DNA of 64,000 bases from Molossus alvarezi (GCA_037176705.1 CM073891.1:51214571-51278570), one strand, 5' to 3'; shown: positions 1 through 12,260, counted from the first letter of the stretch. Numbers and translations are program-made. Notes: a model not told the origin generated them from the sequence alone.

Positions 1-1609
1 GTTGAGTTTCAGAAGTTGGAGAGCCCATCTTGAAATATGTAGCCACTATTTTTGTTTGAAGCTATTATGACAATGATATATTTTACAAAAAAAGTGATTA
101 ATAGACAAAGAAACAAGGCTATATTGGAGCAAATGCAAACTATTCACTTACCAGCTTAAGGTATTTGTGGAGCCAATTCTTATTATAACTGTGTAGTAAT
201 ATGCTAAAACACATGAAAGCAATATTTCTGAAGTATGTATTGACCAAACCCAAATACTTCATGACAAATTATCACCCTTTTGTTGAAATTCCTGTGGATA
301 TTTGACTCACATGTACTACAAATTTTGGGATGCATACTTGAAAAATATAGGAAAAGTGGAACAAGTTTATAGAAATTCTTTGCTATAGTTTCAGCAGTAA
401 TGAAATAATCAGTAACAGTAATGAAATAATCAAGTTCATGGCCTGCTGAAGCCGTTTGGTTGTAGCTATATTAAGCAATGTCTTTTAATTATGCTAAGAA
501 AAACTGGACTGCTTATTTTTTTAAAATAAAATTAAAATAAAAATTTTTTTTCACAATTCAAAACTCTTATCTATTAAAAAATAAACTCTCTCTGGCTCCT
601 CTTTTACTTTGTTTAATTTGAATGCTCTTTCAGTAAAAACTAAATTCTGTTACAATAGGAACAGCTGGAATTGCTCTAAAAGTTAAAATAAAAATATTTT
701 GACAAGATCACAATGAATTAAGGTTAACTATACCGAGAAGACAGAAGTAGCATAGCTAACATGGAGAGATTAATATTTTAATAAAAAAAGAAAATGTTTT
801 ACAGAAAGGAAACATTAAGGGTTAAATGCCACAGTATTTGACTGTTGGCCAAATAGCACTCTGTGCTTCATATCTTACTGCAGGATCTGAGATGTAACCT
901 TTTGCTTTTGACCCCAAACATAAAAATAAATAGGTTGTATTAATATACAATTAAAGTGAAGAATTTTGAGGGTGGTATATTTGCAATTTTAAAAGAGAGG
1001 TATTGAATCTTGGAATAGTATTTGCTCTGACAAAATGTTGGCAAAGATTACATCTTTAGAATATGTGTATGAAGGTGTCTCACTTGGAAAATATTAATTT
1101 TCTTGTGCTTAGCACGTTCCAAGTCATTAACATTTGAATTATTTTTCAGTGAATCTTAGGTTATTATGTTTATAAAATATGATCACCAAGACTCCAGTCA
1201 GTCTAAAATTTAAGAATTAAAAGTCTGTAAGCAGTTTTTAAATTTCAGAAATATAAAGGTCGTTATCAGAAAGTTAAGTATATTTCTAATGTAGTTTAAT
1301 CTCTTCTTATATCTAATATAAAAATACACATTTTCAAAGCTGTGTTATCCACAAAATTTTAGTTTGAGTATGTCTGTATGTATACTTATTATGATGTGCA
1401 ATTTCTTTTCCAGACACTATGGGTTATATGCAATTCTTGTATTTGTATTATGATAAATCAGAATTTCTAGACTAGTTTTTAGTTTTTATTATTATTTTTC
1501 TATTCTTTGAGACTTCCTAAGTGGATTTGGGGCCATTCACTGATTAACAGTTCTTAGAGTCTAGATTTCTGGGTTATGTTTCACTGATAGTTTTGATGCT
1601 CACACTCAG
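1..1609. other. Unassigned AT-rich DNA
   Basis: No open frame with recognisable protein similarity, no clear repeat boundary and no RNA gene was seen. Base composition is strongly A+T rich with scattered short A and T runs. Confidence 0.5.
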
Positions 1610-1775
1610 CACTTCCTTAGTACCCTCTGCTTACCCTATTATTGCATTAATCACGTTACATTATAATTGATGGTCTGTCTACCCTGGGAGATTGTAGATT
1701 CTGTAAAGGCAGAGGGCAGTCTTCAAGCACAATATTTCAAACATAAATGGTATTTAGTAAATATTATACAGTTAA
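1610..1775 (+). repeat. L2/MIR-type 3' end remnant
   Basis: The order of short blocks follows the 3' end of the ancient mammalian L2/MIR group: a 'gtctacc' segment, 'agattgtagattctgtaaag', 'gcagagggcag', then a 'ggtatttagtaaatatta' tail resembling the usual 'ggcactcaataaatg'. It is heavily diverged, so this is pattern recognition and not an alignment. Confidence 0.45.
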
Positions 1776-2407
1776 AAATGGAGCAAATTAAGAACCAAAG
1801 CTCTTAAACTAACAGTGTTTTAACTAAATATTATGAATACCTTTGAATTAACCAACCAGCAATGACAAAATGTTTTTGAATGGTGAATTAAGTTGTCTTT
1901 GGATTCGTGGCTCCTTTATTTCTGTTTTGTGCACCTGGTCAGAGAGCAGTAGTTCTCAGTAAGTCTCCCTAATAAAGGGAGCACTGCTACCACACTAGCC
2001 ACATCACTGAAGGCTGTGTGCTTGTCACCTATCCCAGAAAATTGCTTGGTGAACAAGAAAGGACAGAGTAATACATTTCCTGATAACATTCTAGGGATAA
2101 GCATTGTACTATAACCAAAGAAGAAACCAGAAAATAAAATAGTCATAATGAAATATATTTTCACTCCCTTCAACTACTTACAAAAATTATGAACTTTAAT
2201 TGCTTCAAAAGAGACATTAAAATTTAAAATAATACTCTGGTAATGAACAACTTTTCTTCAGTATCTTCAAGGTAATGGAGAATCTTGAATTTCCTCACTG
2301 TTGTTAAGAGAAAATTAATCTTGGACTAACTGGGAAATGTATTTTTAAAGTGTGTGTGTGTGTTTTTTTGTTTTTTGTTTTTCTGATGACATACAAAAAG
2401 TCTTATT

Positions 2408-2618
2408 CCTGGCCCAGCCAGTGTGGCTCAGTGGTTGATTGTTGACCATGCACTAAGAAGTCACCGGTTCAATTCCCAGTCAGGGCACATGCCCAGGTTG
2501 TGGGCCAAATCCCCAGTGAGGGGCACACAGGAGGTGGCTAATCAATGTTCTCTTTCATCGATGTTTCTATCTCTCTCCCTCTCCCATCTTCTCTCTCTCT
2601 CTAAAGTCAATAAAGAAA
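2408..2618 (+). mobile_element. Ves SINE (long-tail type A)
   Basis: This is a tRNA-derived Pol III retroposon. A box 'gtggctcagtgg' and B box 'ggttcaattcc' are followed by 'gggcacatgcccaggttgtg', a 'catcgatgtttct' block, a CT-rich stretch and a tail beginning 'aaagtcaataaag'. Flanking copies of 'aaaaagtcttatt' (2395-2407) and 'aaaaagtctcatt' (2619-2631) are the target-site duplication (12/13 match), which fixes both ends. Confidence 0.92.
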
Positions 2619-2732
2619 AAAAAGTCTCATTTCTGAAAAGAATCATTTCAATGTTCACCTGTCCATATTTTCACATATGGAGAAACTCAGACATGTAAAG
2701 TAAGGTTACCTGATGACCTGATGTAGCATAAT

Positions 2733-2955
2733 GGCCAAAAACTGGCTCTGGATCCAGACTGCTGGGATTGGCGTTCAGGGTCTGTTCTGAGGAGCTGTGT
2801 GGCACAAAGCAATGTAATGAAACTCTATTTCTTTTTTTCTCTTGGTAAAATGGAGTAATTACTGAACCTTAACCATAACATCATTGTGAGTATTAAATAA
2901 CTGATTGTGAAGCATTTGGAACAATGCCTGGTACACAGTAACTACTCATTAAGAA
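2733..2955 (+). repeat. MIR SINE remnant
   Basis: MIR-like order: 'ctggatccagactgctggg', a diverged central core, 'ttggtaaaatggagtaatta', 'gtgagtattaaataa', 'catttggaacaatgcctgg' and 'acacagtaactactcattaa'. The last blocks are the familiar 'agaacagtgcctggcacatagta' end of MIR with substitutions. Confidence 0.7.
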
Positions 2956-3357
2956 TGAACTCTCTGCTATGGAAATTCCTATTCCTACTCAGGTTTTTTA
3001 TTCAAGTCCATTTTCTTAATCCACCATGGCAAATGTTCTTTCTTGTAATGTTCAATGAAAACATTTGTGCCGCTGTTGAAATAGGTACTTGTGAGGAGCA
3101 GAATTATTTTATTACATGTTACAATAATCCTCTTACTACTATATGGTAAAGCAGGAGTGGGGAACCATTTATCTGCCAAGGGCCATTTGGATATTTATAA
3201 CATCATTCCTGAGCCATACAAAGTTATCAACTTAAAAAGTAGCCTTCTATATTTGGTCAAACATTTAATTAACTCAAACCTAATGTGATGGCTGGAACTG
3301 CTTCTCTTGGGTGAGGCGTGTGATGTTAGCGATGTTAGCTGGTATTGATGTTGCCAC

Positions 3358-5031
3358 TCACAACTGCTTTACCAAGTTTGTGTTGGTCAGTAGGGAGCAC
3401 AGCTGACTCTTTGCAATTGTTAGTTTTGAAAAGAACTGTTTGCAGTGGTAAGTTGTTCTGAATACAGATGCATATTTCAATGTATGTCTCCTCAAAATGG
3501 GAAGTTCATTATTGCTTATGCAACATTTACAGAACTCAAGCAGTGGGAGGTTGTACCTAGCTTTCAGCTCATCATCACTTTGCAGCTGAATGATTTTATG
3601 TTGTAGGTTATCAGGCACATCAGCTGGTTCCACATTGAACAGTGTAGCAAAGGTGTTCAATTCTATCAGTTTGTTTTTCACGTCCTTGAATCTTTCATTT
3701 AATGCTTCAATTAGTTTTGCACATTTACCAGCATATTCAAGTGTCCTAGAAGGATTTTGCTATTTCTTTCAAGTTGCACTTTCCACAGCCCTAAATTTAG
3801 CTTCAAATTATTTCATGTTTAGAAGCAGGGAGCTGAGCCCTGGCCAGTTTGGTTCAGTGGTTGAGTGTCAGCCTGTGGACCAGAGAGTCCCAGGTTCAGT
3901 TCCCGCTAGAGGCATGTACCACACAAAAAATAAATAAATAAAAGCAGGGAGCTGAGAATGTGGTTGGGGCCCAGCTCTGAGAGGTACTACTTGGTGATGT
4001 CCAACATGAACACTAAATCACACCACCACTTGCTATCATTGAGTTCTCTGACAGGTTTCTCCTTCATCTCTATGAACTGCTTGACTTCCTTCTGCAGTTG
4101 GTCAAACCTCATGAGCATGTGCCCATGACTCAGCCACCACACTTCACAGTGATAAACAAGATCAATGAACTCAGGGTCAAGGTCATTCAGTAACTCCTTA
4201 AATTGGCGGCTGTTAAACCCTCTGCTTTTTGACAAAAATTATGCCTGACACTACTGTTGACATCACATTGTTGAGCCACAGCGACTGTGCACAGAGACTT
4301 TCTTGGTGTGTGTTGCAGTGGCATGTAATTAAATCACTTAGATCAAGACTAAGACTATTCAGCAATTTCTTGGCAAATGCAATTAACCCTTTCTGTGAGC
4401 TAACCATAGCTGGGGCTCCATCTGTAGTAAGACCACTTAACTTTTCAAATGTTAGCTCAAGTTTTTCATGGATAAAACAAGTCTCTCAAACAAGTCTTCA
4501 CCTCTTGCAGTGACATACATGGCTTCCAGTGATAGCAGTTCCTCTCATGTGTCAAACTGCAGATATTCCACAAATAAAAGTGGCCAGTTGGGCAGTATTT
4601 GTTACGTCCATTGTTTCATTACAAGCCAGACAGATAAATTAGAAATATGCACAATCTTTTAGTGATTTTCAATATCTTGTGCTAGGTCAGTCATCAGATC
4701 TGAGATGGTTCTCCGAGACAAACTAACACAAACAATTTTACTAACTCCACAGCAGCCACCATGCACTCTCACAAACTCTCCCTGTACATGAGGACTCAGT
4801 TTCTTTGTGATTAGCTCACTCTACGTAACTGGACTGAATAATGCTGTCTCCATCACCAGGAGGCCTAGTGAAAGCAGCTTGTTGTGATTCCGAACTCTGC
4901 TGAAGAGCATTGATTCTATCCAGACACACTTGGCCTCCCAATTCATTGAGTTTAGCATGTTTTGAGCAGTAATGACACTTCAGGTTCGCTTTTTTCTTTG
5001 CTGCCAATGCATCCCCACAAACTAGGCACAC
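3358..5031 (-). pseudogene. hAT transposase pseudogene with BED-type zinc finger
   Basis: Reading leftwards from 5031, the first block is a BED-like finger (C-x2-C then H-x4-H, 'CLVCGD...CHYCSKH') followed by 'INALQQ'. The 4213-4407 block has 'CHCNTHQESLCAQSL', matching the 'H-x-x-x-HQE-LC-K' region of GTF2IRD2/EPM2AIP1/FAM200-like domesticated hAT proteins. The 3987-4235 block has 'GFNSRQFKELLND' and 'WLSHGHMLMRF'. The C-terminal block (3358 to about 3790) has 'RRHTLKYASVF' and 'CKQFFSKL', the hAT dimerisation domain. The blocks lie in different frames with intervening stops, and a Ves insertion at 3838-3941 interrupts the sequence, so no functional protein is possible. The parallel with domesticated human genes concerns the family; nothing suggests this copy was co-opted. 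Confidence 0.82.
3838..3941 (+). mobile_element. Ves SINE, tRNA-head-only copy inside the hAT
   Basis: About 100 bp only: 'ccctggccagtttggttcag' through the B box 'ggttcagttcccgc' and 'ggcatgtacc', then directly an A-rich tail of 'aataaataaata'. It lacks the central and CT-rich Ves body. A perfect 15-bp duplication 'aagcagggagctgag' (3823-3837 and 3942-3956) brackets it, so it integrated in this short form and was not trimmed afterwards. It interrupts the hAT transposase near the start of the dimerisation-domain block and so is younger than the hAT. Confidence 0.88.
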
Positions 5032-5718
5032 AGGCTTGCCTTTGACTTCACCAAAAAATAATCATTCATCCATTTCTCTTGGAAAGATCTACGCTCTGCA
5101 TCTACTTTTGTTTTCTTTGTAGTCAACCATTTGTAAGACGTCACACCACTTAAATTTTAATAACTACCCAGTGTGTGTGTCACCAATGATGTGATTATTA
5201 TGCTTTAATCGCTGCTCTAATCTTGGATTTGGAACATATCCAACATTTGTATCATCAACTCTTCAGGTCTTTTTTGTGTACTGTAACTTCCTTGATCTTC
5301 ATCTGAGATTCAGTTTTTGCAAGCATGGTTGATCGTGTGCATAAAGGTTAAATCTGTGTCAGTAAAGAAGTTGACAACATCATCCTCAGTCACCCATTAT
5401 AGGTATCATCAACTTCACAAGGAATCATTTCAGCACATCTCATGTCATCATCACTGGATTCCAGTAGTTTCACCACAGCGTGTTAGCACTTTTGCAATGT
5501 GTACACCCCCAGCCTGCCTGACACTGACTGTCCTCTGAGTCACCACAATATAGGCAGATGGACTTTGGGCAGCTGACGAGAAGCACATGTGTCTGTCCCT
5601 TCATGTACTCATATGTGTCCTGTCTATCCCGTAATGGACATTCCTTGCTTGTCCCTCAAAATTTACGTTATATTTACGATTCACTTAATATAAATATGTT
5701 GCTATGAGAAAAGCTCCT

Positions 5719-5877
5719 GGCCCTGGCCGGTTTGGCTCAGCGGTTAGAGCATCGGCCTGTGGTCCAGAGAGACCTGAGTTCGGTTCCTGCTAAGGGCGCA
5801 TACCTTGGCTGCAGTTTGTCCCTGGTCCTGGTTGATCGTGCAGGTGGCAGCCTCTCGATGTGTCCCTTTCACGTGGA

Positions 5878-5935
<58 letters not shown>

Positions 5936-5999
5936 TCTCTCTCCCTCGCACTCTATCTGAACAAAAAATGGAAAAATCTTCTCTGGTGAGGATAAAAAA
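5719..5999 (+). mobile_element. Ves SINE (type B)
   Basis: Well-preserved copy: A box 'tggctcagcgg' (5733-5743), B box 'gagttcggttcc' (5776-5787), 'gcagtttgtccctgg', 'gtggatgtttct', a long CT run and the type B 3' end 'tctggtgaggataaaaaa'. The 11-bp duplications 'gaaaagctcct' (5708-5718) and 'gaaaagttcct' (6000-6010) flank it. It sits within the non-coding right part of the hAT. Confidence 0.93.
5882..5945 (+). repeat. (CT)n microsatellite within Ves
   Basis: An almost pure CT dinucleotide run of about 50 bp followed by CT-rich sequence. It has expanded from the CT-rich region that every Ves copy carries. Confidence 0.95.
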
Positions 6000-6096
6000 G
6001 AAAAGTTCCTAGATTTATTGAATTTTGAATCCTACCTGCGGTTGCCTTGGCAGGGCCTGACCAAATGATTTCAGGGCCGTTATGCGGTCCCTTTCT

Positions 6097-7707
6097 AGAG
6101 CAAAGAGATACATATAATCACTCTGTGGTCTTCTTCACCAATTTATTAGCCTCTGATTAGCTGCAGGAACTTCTCTATCAGGATAAGCCTTGCAATCTGG
6201 CACATTCAATCAGAATATGCATGGAGGCTCAGGGCCATGGTAGACTTACTCTTCTAGTAAACACTGTAAAAAATAAAACTAACCAGCAAAATTATGATGA
6301 ATTAGTAAATTTAGATACTGAAGGTAAAAAGAATTCTCATTAAGTAGAAAATAATTTAAATTACAAAGCCAAACAAACAAACAACTCCTATTTTTTACCC
6401 CTCTCACCTCCCTTTTGACCTTGGCTGAATGTCAAATGGTGATATTTAATTGGAGAGGAGTAAACAGGAAACAGAAAAGAATCCCCCAGCCCTTTCTAAG
6501 TTTCTCTTGTCTCTGACCCTAGTTATGGAGGAAACATTTTTACTCTTAAAAGAAGGTTAAAATATCAATAAATAAATTGAACTGAATATTTTAAATTACC
6601 AGGTAAAACGGTATTTATGGCATAAAATAATGGCAATTCCCTTATTATCTAAGAATGAGAAGAAAAGTAGTAAGACCCACCGACATAGTCTCAGCTCTAG
6701 GTCTTTTGCAATGTGGTTAGGAACCTTTGTCCTAGTTACCTCAGATTATATTAGTCATGTTAAATCTATTCACCCTGTTTTTGGGAGAGGGTTAATGTGA
6801 ATGCTAATTATAGTTTAACAACTGTCTAGGATGGATTCAATTTCTTTAATTCAGAAATCAATCAGAGGTAAATGATGAAGGATGTGGTCAAAATTATATA
6901 AAATTGGGCTATGTCCATTCAAGTCACAGTTATTTATTAACTTAAAACCATAGCTATCTAGAATTTTAATATATAATGGGGTATTAGAGTTTATAACGAT
7001 TTTAATATAAGGTTGTAGCTTCACAAAATGTGGTTAGTAAAGGAATACACAGGTTGGTCTAGAAACTCCTGGCATCTGATCTAAATATCTTTGTATGACA
7101 GCATGACATATGTCAAGTATGTCAACCTACCCACATAAGAAATACACAAACAAAACCAAACAAAATAAGCAGGATAATTGTCAAAATAATATATAATTGA
7201 GGAATGCACATGAACTTCATCATTATCTGGCAAGAATTTATAACTTTCCACTTCTATTGCATTTTTTTTTCTTTGTAGCAGGTCTTAATTGAGATGATGA
7301 TACTTTGAAAGATCACAGTTACATTGAAATTCACTCCAGAGTGCGTGATCTTTTCCAATTTTTATTAATACTCTGGGGTATTAGACAACCTGGGTCTACA
7401 CAATGATAAAGTCCTGTTTTTGATCTCACAGATTGCAGGGAGACACAAACTGAAAAGGGAAGCTTTGTGATGTATTTCTTAATTTCATGAATATATTTGG
7501 GGTAAGGCTTTAAAAAAATCCTAAGGGAAAGACTATTGGAAGGATGGCATCCTGCCCAAGAAGGATTAATAGCACTGTGCTTATTTCCAATGGCTCATTC
7601 ACTGAAAAACACACCTGGATAACATCGCTCACCACTCACAATTCCAGAAGCCAGCACAGCCAAGATTTACTTTTATGTACTGCTTGATGTTGCTACCTTA
7701 AAATCCT
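6097..7707. other. Unassigned AT-rich DNA
   Basis: No recognisable gene, RNA or repeat family. No long open frame occurs on either strand. Confidence 0.5.
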
Positions 7708-7715
7708 ACAACTTT

Positions 7716-7925
7716 ATTTTATTTTATTTATTTTTTTCTTAGAGAAAGAGAGGAAGGGAGAAGGAGAAACATCAGTCTGAGAGCTTAACATGCAATGGCT
7801 GCTTCCTGCAAGCCCCTACCAGGGTTGGAGCCTGGAACCCTGGCATGTGGCCTGACAGAATCGAACTGCAGCTTTCTAGTGCATGGGACAATGCCCAACC
7901 AACTGAGCCAAATAGGTCAGGGCAA
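7716..7925 (-). mobile_element. Ves SINE (older copy)
   Basis: In reverse orientation: tail '(ttttatt)n', 'agagaaagagaggaaggg', 'cctggcatgtggcctgac' and the inverted A-box end 'aactgagccaaataggtcag'. Short flanking repeats 'acaacttt' (7708-7715 and 7926-7933) are probably the duplication. It is more diverged than most Ves copies here. Confidence 0.85.
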
Positions 7926-7933
7926 ACAACTTT

Positions 7934-10900
7934 TAACTGAAGTGGTTTAAAATGTTTGTCTTAGCTTTAAACCATGCCCAACCCTCCACCCACTCCTCGC
8001 TACTGGCAGCCAGGGAGAACCCTCCATAGGCTCCAGGCCATATGACAGGACATGCTCAGGGTATCCATGTCTATCTCCACCAACAGCTTATGAGATTGTC
8101 ATTCTGCAGGATCAATAGGCCCTTCTGATTGACATCCGCCCTGTGTGTGGAATACAGTCAACATCGAAAAAGATCACATTCTAGGAATCTAGTGATTAAT
8201 CACTAATGATTCCAAGAGGAGACATGGCTAAAATATGTGCTGTTCTACATTTATGTCAACAAATTTTTAAAGATAAATTTAACCTGACCAGAAAATGATT
8301 ATTAGTCATATGCTTATTTATGTTGTGGGGAAGACTTGCATTTCCTGTCATCATCAACAAAGTATAGTATCATTAGCAACCTTTCAAAAAGTCACTGAAA
8401 ACCAATATTCATGGGCAGCACTACAGAAAATGAAGATTCATGACTGATGATGTAACTATTGTTATATAAATTATGTGCAGAAACTGTAGAGGCAAGATTT
8501 CCTGTATTGTTTCATGACACTGTGAGTACTAATAGTATTGCTACCTTTTTCTCCTGGAAATATGAAATTAGCCAGGATGGTGCATTTAATAATAACTGTA
8601 AAGAGATAGTTCTTGGATATTAACAGGAAGAAATAGTGCCCGGACACTGTAAAACAATCTTTAGGTGAACTGATTAGAGAATAAACTGAATATAGAAAGT
8701 TTCCATATGAAAGTATCTCTTTACCTATTATTCTGAATCTTCACTACACCCAACATGACATTATTTATGTTGCAATCAAAATGTTCCTATAGACAAAAGC
8801 CCTATCAAATATATTTCCCTGGAATTCTGCACAACCAACAATAAGCTTAAAAGTAGAACTCTGGAAAAGTATTGTTAGAACAACAAGCTTCCCTGCTCCA
8901 GGGCCTTCATGCATTTGCTACTTCTCACATCTCAGTCCAATAGAGAGTGATTAGAACCAGCTGCTTGCTGTCCCTAATCTCCTCTACCCAGGTTTCCGTG
9001 CATGTGGTGGGAGGAAGGAAGGTTAGTACGCTGAAACTATTGAATTTAGTAGTAAAACAACAGCATTAAAAAAATTAGTGTTATTTTTGATGTGTCTAAA
9101 TGACAACAAAATCTACAAACTACAACTGCACTTCCCAAACTATGTACTGAGGCATTCTTTCCAAAGCTGCAGTAGACTCGTGGGAGACCAGCATAATATT
9201 TAAAAAATTTGAGGAAAACACAACACTCAACCTATGTCAGACACTGAGTGAACTGAACTGTTAAGAATATCAACATTATACTGAGCTACATTCCTTCTGA
9301 TGACATCATAACTTGCTAAACTGTGTTTCCTGCGGTGGCATGATAAAAAGTAAGTACCATATGAAAATCAGTGTGAGACAGGAAATAAGCTTGTGAGTGC
9401 TTGTTCTGACTTAAGGGTTTGCAGAGCCAAACAGGTGCACGCATCCAATTTGTAAGTAATTGTGGTTACTTAAGAATGAACCAAAAACATTATTTTGTTC
9501 TTTCAATTGATGTGTACTTTTTTCCAAAAGCCTACTAAGTTGTTAGGACATAAATATGTATTAAGGTGTTTGGTATTAGCTACTGAAGAAATGGAACTGT
9601 TGGGTATTTTTTTTGGCCTAGTACATGAAATGAAAAATTACTAATTTGCTAAGAATGTTATGAGTGTTTGTGACCCTCCCAAGCTTTGGAAGATGAAAAC
9701 TGTTTTGGATACTTTTTTTTAAAGGGTGACTTACGTTCTCTTAACTTATTACTTCTTGGGAAATCTGAATACATAAGTCAAAATTTTCAGGTTAAACTGA
9801 CCCATCAGGATCATACTGATATTTTTTAAATGTCAGTGTTTATTTAGTATGTATATAGTGATTACTATAAGGCTAAAGTTTTGTCACTATCAAAAATATA
9901 AATTTAAAGAATCTGAAATAAATTTATGTATAAATTTGGTTCATTTTAAGACATCAACATGTGTTCTGAATTTGAAATTGATAATACGAAAATTGTACCC
10001 TGCTAGTCCCTAAGAAATAAAAGTCAATATGAAGAAAAATATATATTAGAATGCGATGCAATTGAAATGCGTTCTTAAGGACAGATCTTGACCAAGTTTG
10101 TGACAATCCTTCGAATATTACAGCTTGATTCTGCCAAATCTGTCATTCCCATTGGATCATCTGGCCTTGACAAAGTAGACTTGCAGTTTAAGTTGAAGCA
10201 CCGTGGGGGTTTGGTTTTCATGTAATATATATATCACTCTGCTTCTTGCCTGAGGTGAATGAATCATTGTCTTAAAGAGGCATACTAATATTGCAACCAA
10301 AATGAGTTAATAGTAATGTACAAAAATGGCGAAGAAGTTTCTTATTTGACTTCATTTAAGCCTTCACAGATTTTAGCACATTTTTATGTGAGATGATAAA
10401 ATAAAGCAGCCATTCATTTTTCAAATATGTCAAAAATCTATTTTGTTAATTAAAACACATTTTCATGATTTTGATTACAAAACTTCTCAAATATCTATAA
10501 TTTAAAAAAAAATCACTTCTTTATACTGCAAAGTTGTTAATAGTCATCTATAAAGGTGCTAGAAAGTGAGTGTAAAACCAATGTACATTTCAATTGAGAG
10601 CTTGTAGTTAAGGTACGGAGAGAAACAGAGACAATGAGAGGCATAATGTTTTATATTTACCTACTATATCATCTGACTTGGCATTTTATTTTTGACATGA
10701 CTTTCTGGTGACTAGGAGTGTTTTTCACTTTTAGGCAAAATGATGTTCAGTTCTTATATAAGGGACTAAGTGAGTAAAAGTATCGTGTGAATGTGGCTTT
10801 TCCCTGTGGGGGAATATCCTACATATTTTTCCTTAGAGATGAAATAGTGTCAGACTGGTATTGGTATAGTCCATTACTGCTGTCCATTTAATGAAAGATC

Positions 10901-11117
10901 AGAGATATAGATTAGATAGAAACCTGAGAAATGGTCATAGTTTCAATGATGTCATAACTGGGGTGTTGTCACAGCTTTATACTACACTATGGTGTAAAGA
11001 ACATGTGAAAATCTTTTAATTCCTCTTAACTAAGTAGCTTCCTTTTCTCCTCCTGCCCGTTTTCTCCTTATCTTCCTATCAGACAGGGACAGACCTGGGC
11101 AGGTCTGCCTCAGCCCA
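7934..11117. other. Unassigned DNA, possibly containing an old hAT relic near 9.13 kb
   Basis: The stretch 'gcacttcccaaactatgta' at 9129-9147 looks like the start of an ancient MER-type hAT relic, but no matching far end was found. Around 10.08-10.31 kb the sequence is less simple than its surroundings and resembles no repeat I know. No gene is supported. Confidence 0.4.
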
Positions 11118-12033
11118 GCCTGTAGTGTGTGGGTTTTTGACTTTATGTATAAAAGATTTTACAACATGAGACAGGTGATTTTGAGAGTACGTTTATTAAA
11201 GCTGGGGACAGTGAAACAAAGGAAGGGCTTAGAGTAGAAGAAACAACAGGAGAGCCTAGGGCAGTCTCTGCTTTGGCTCCCTACAAAGTGAGTCAAGGCA
11301 GGGCTGCTTTAGCTCACTGGGAAGTCCGAGAAAAAGGGGGCCTTTGAGACAGGATTGGGGGTGAGCCCTGGACAAGCTGCTGCTGCCTACTGTTCCCCTG
11401 GTTGTAAGTCACATGGGGACCCTTAGAGTTTAGGAAGAAACAAAAAGTTTATGCCCAGGAAGAAACATGAGCATACTCTAGAGTGAGACCACATTGACTC
11501 TTTGTCCTGAGGGCTTTCTCTCTCTCTCTCTCTGTCTGCCTCTCCCTCTTTTTTTTTCTTTCTTTCTGTGGGCCAGAATCTTAAGGGAGGATTTCAGCAG
11601 AATATTCATCTGCTTTCCAGGTGCATTTTTAATGTGCTGATGGATCAAAATGTGCACTAGGAAAGTTTTGGATTAGTCTTTGGTCTGTTTTACTGCTTTA
11701 GTTTATCTTGGGTCTGTCTTACTCTAATGAGGTGTTTGTTATTTATTCCCCAGTTTCATTTGTCCTTGAGTTTAGCTGGAACAAATGTCATTAATTGGGT
11801 TTTTGTTCTCTATTTCCCAGACAAAGGTGATTTTAGCTATGTATTCTCTGGTTAGGGAGGAGAGGTGTAGACCATTTGCTCTCAGGTGTCCTTGGTTGGG
11901 GAAGATAAGGTCTTGTGACTCATAGCTGGCTGTTAAGTTTTTCAAATAGTTTGGCCTTGTTTAATTTTCTTGTCTCAGTTTCCCTAATCTACTTACCCAG
12001 GCATTTTCCTAGCTTCTTATTATCCTGCCACAC
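11118..12033 (-). mobile_element. Probable solo LTR of an endogenous retrovirus (ERV1-like)
   Basis: Read on the minus strand it begins 'tgtggcaggataataagaag' and ends near 'cccacacactaca', giving TG...CA edges about 0.9 kb apart. Near its 3' end 'ctttaataaacgtactctca' supplies an AATAAA polyadenylation signal (plus-strand 'tttatt' at 11192-11197), followed by a U5-like 'aaaatcacctgtctcatg' segment as in gammaretrovirus-type LTRs. The middle has a CT/AG-rich tract (11519-11563). No internal viral coding sequence flanks it, so it would be a recombined solo LTR. A matching 4-6-bp duplication was not found, so the edges are approximate. Confidence 0.5.
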
Positions 12034-12084
12034 TAAAAATACTCCTTCTAAGAAAGAAAGCTAATTGTTTTCAGTCTTAATGGA

Positions 12085-12260
12085 CAAATCATGGTGTTTG
12101 GAGTCAGACTGAGGTATAAATCAGAATCCTATGTTTGTAGTGTTGGGGAAGATACTTAACCTAATAATGTTTTGAACATTACAAATATGGCACAGGATTG
12201 TATTCTGAGGATTTGTATATAGATTAATTCAGATAATGTATGTGGAGTTTTAATGTACTA
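12085..12260 (+). repeat. MIR SINE remnant
   Basis: Blocks 'tttggagtcagactgaggta', 'aatcagaatcctatg', 'gaagatacttaacct' and 'attaattcagataatgta' follow MIR order: 'ttggagtcagacagacctggg' through 'gattaaatgagataatgca'. Confidence 0.6.

Larger units (their letters stand above)
3152..6096 (-). mobile_element. hAT DNA transposon, near full length
   Basis: The left edge starts with a hAT-like terminus, 'caggagtggggaacc', followed by 'ctgccaagggccatttgg'. The right part has 'gccttggcagggcctgacca' and 'gggccgttatgcggtcc', which fits the mirror-image subterminal region of the same kind of element. The expected right inverted repeat beyond about 6096 is eroded or lost, and no convincing 8-bp duplication is visible. 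Without the two inserted Ves copies the element is about 2.5 kb, a normal length for an autonomous hAT. The transposase lies on the minus strand. Bats are known for unusually recent hAT activity, but the many stops here show this copy is dead. Confidence 0.75.

Noticed and set aside
9129..9420. Ancient MER-type hAT beginning 'cacttcccaaactatg'
   Set aside because: Only one end resembles a hAT terminus; no matching inverted end or 8-bp duplication was found.
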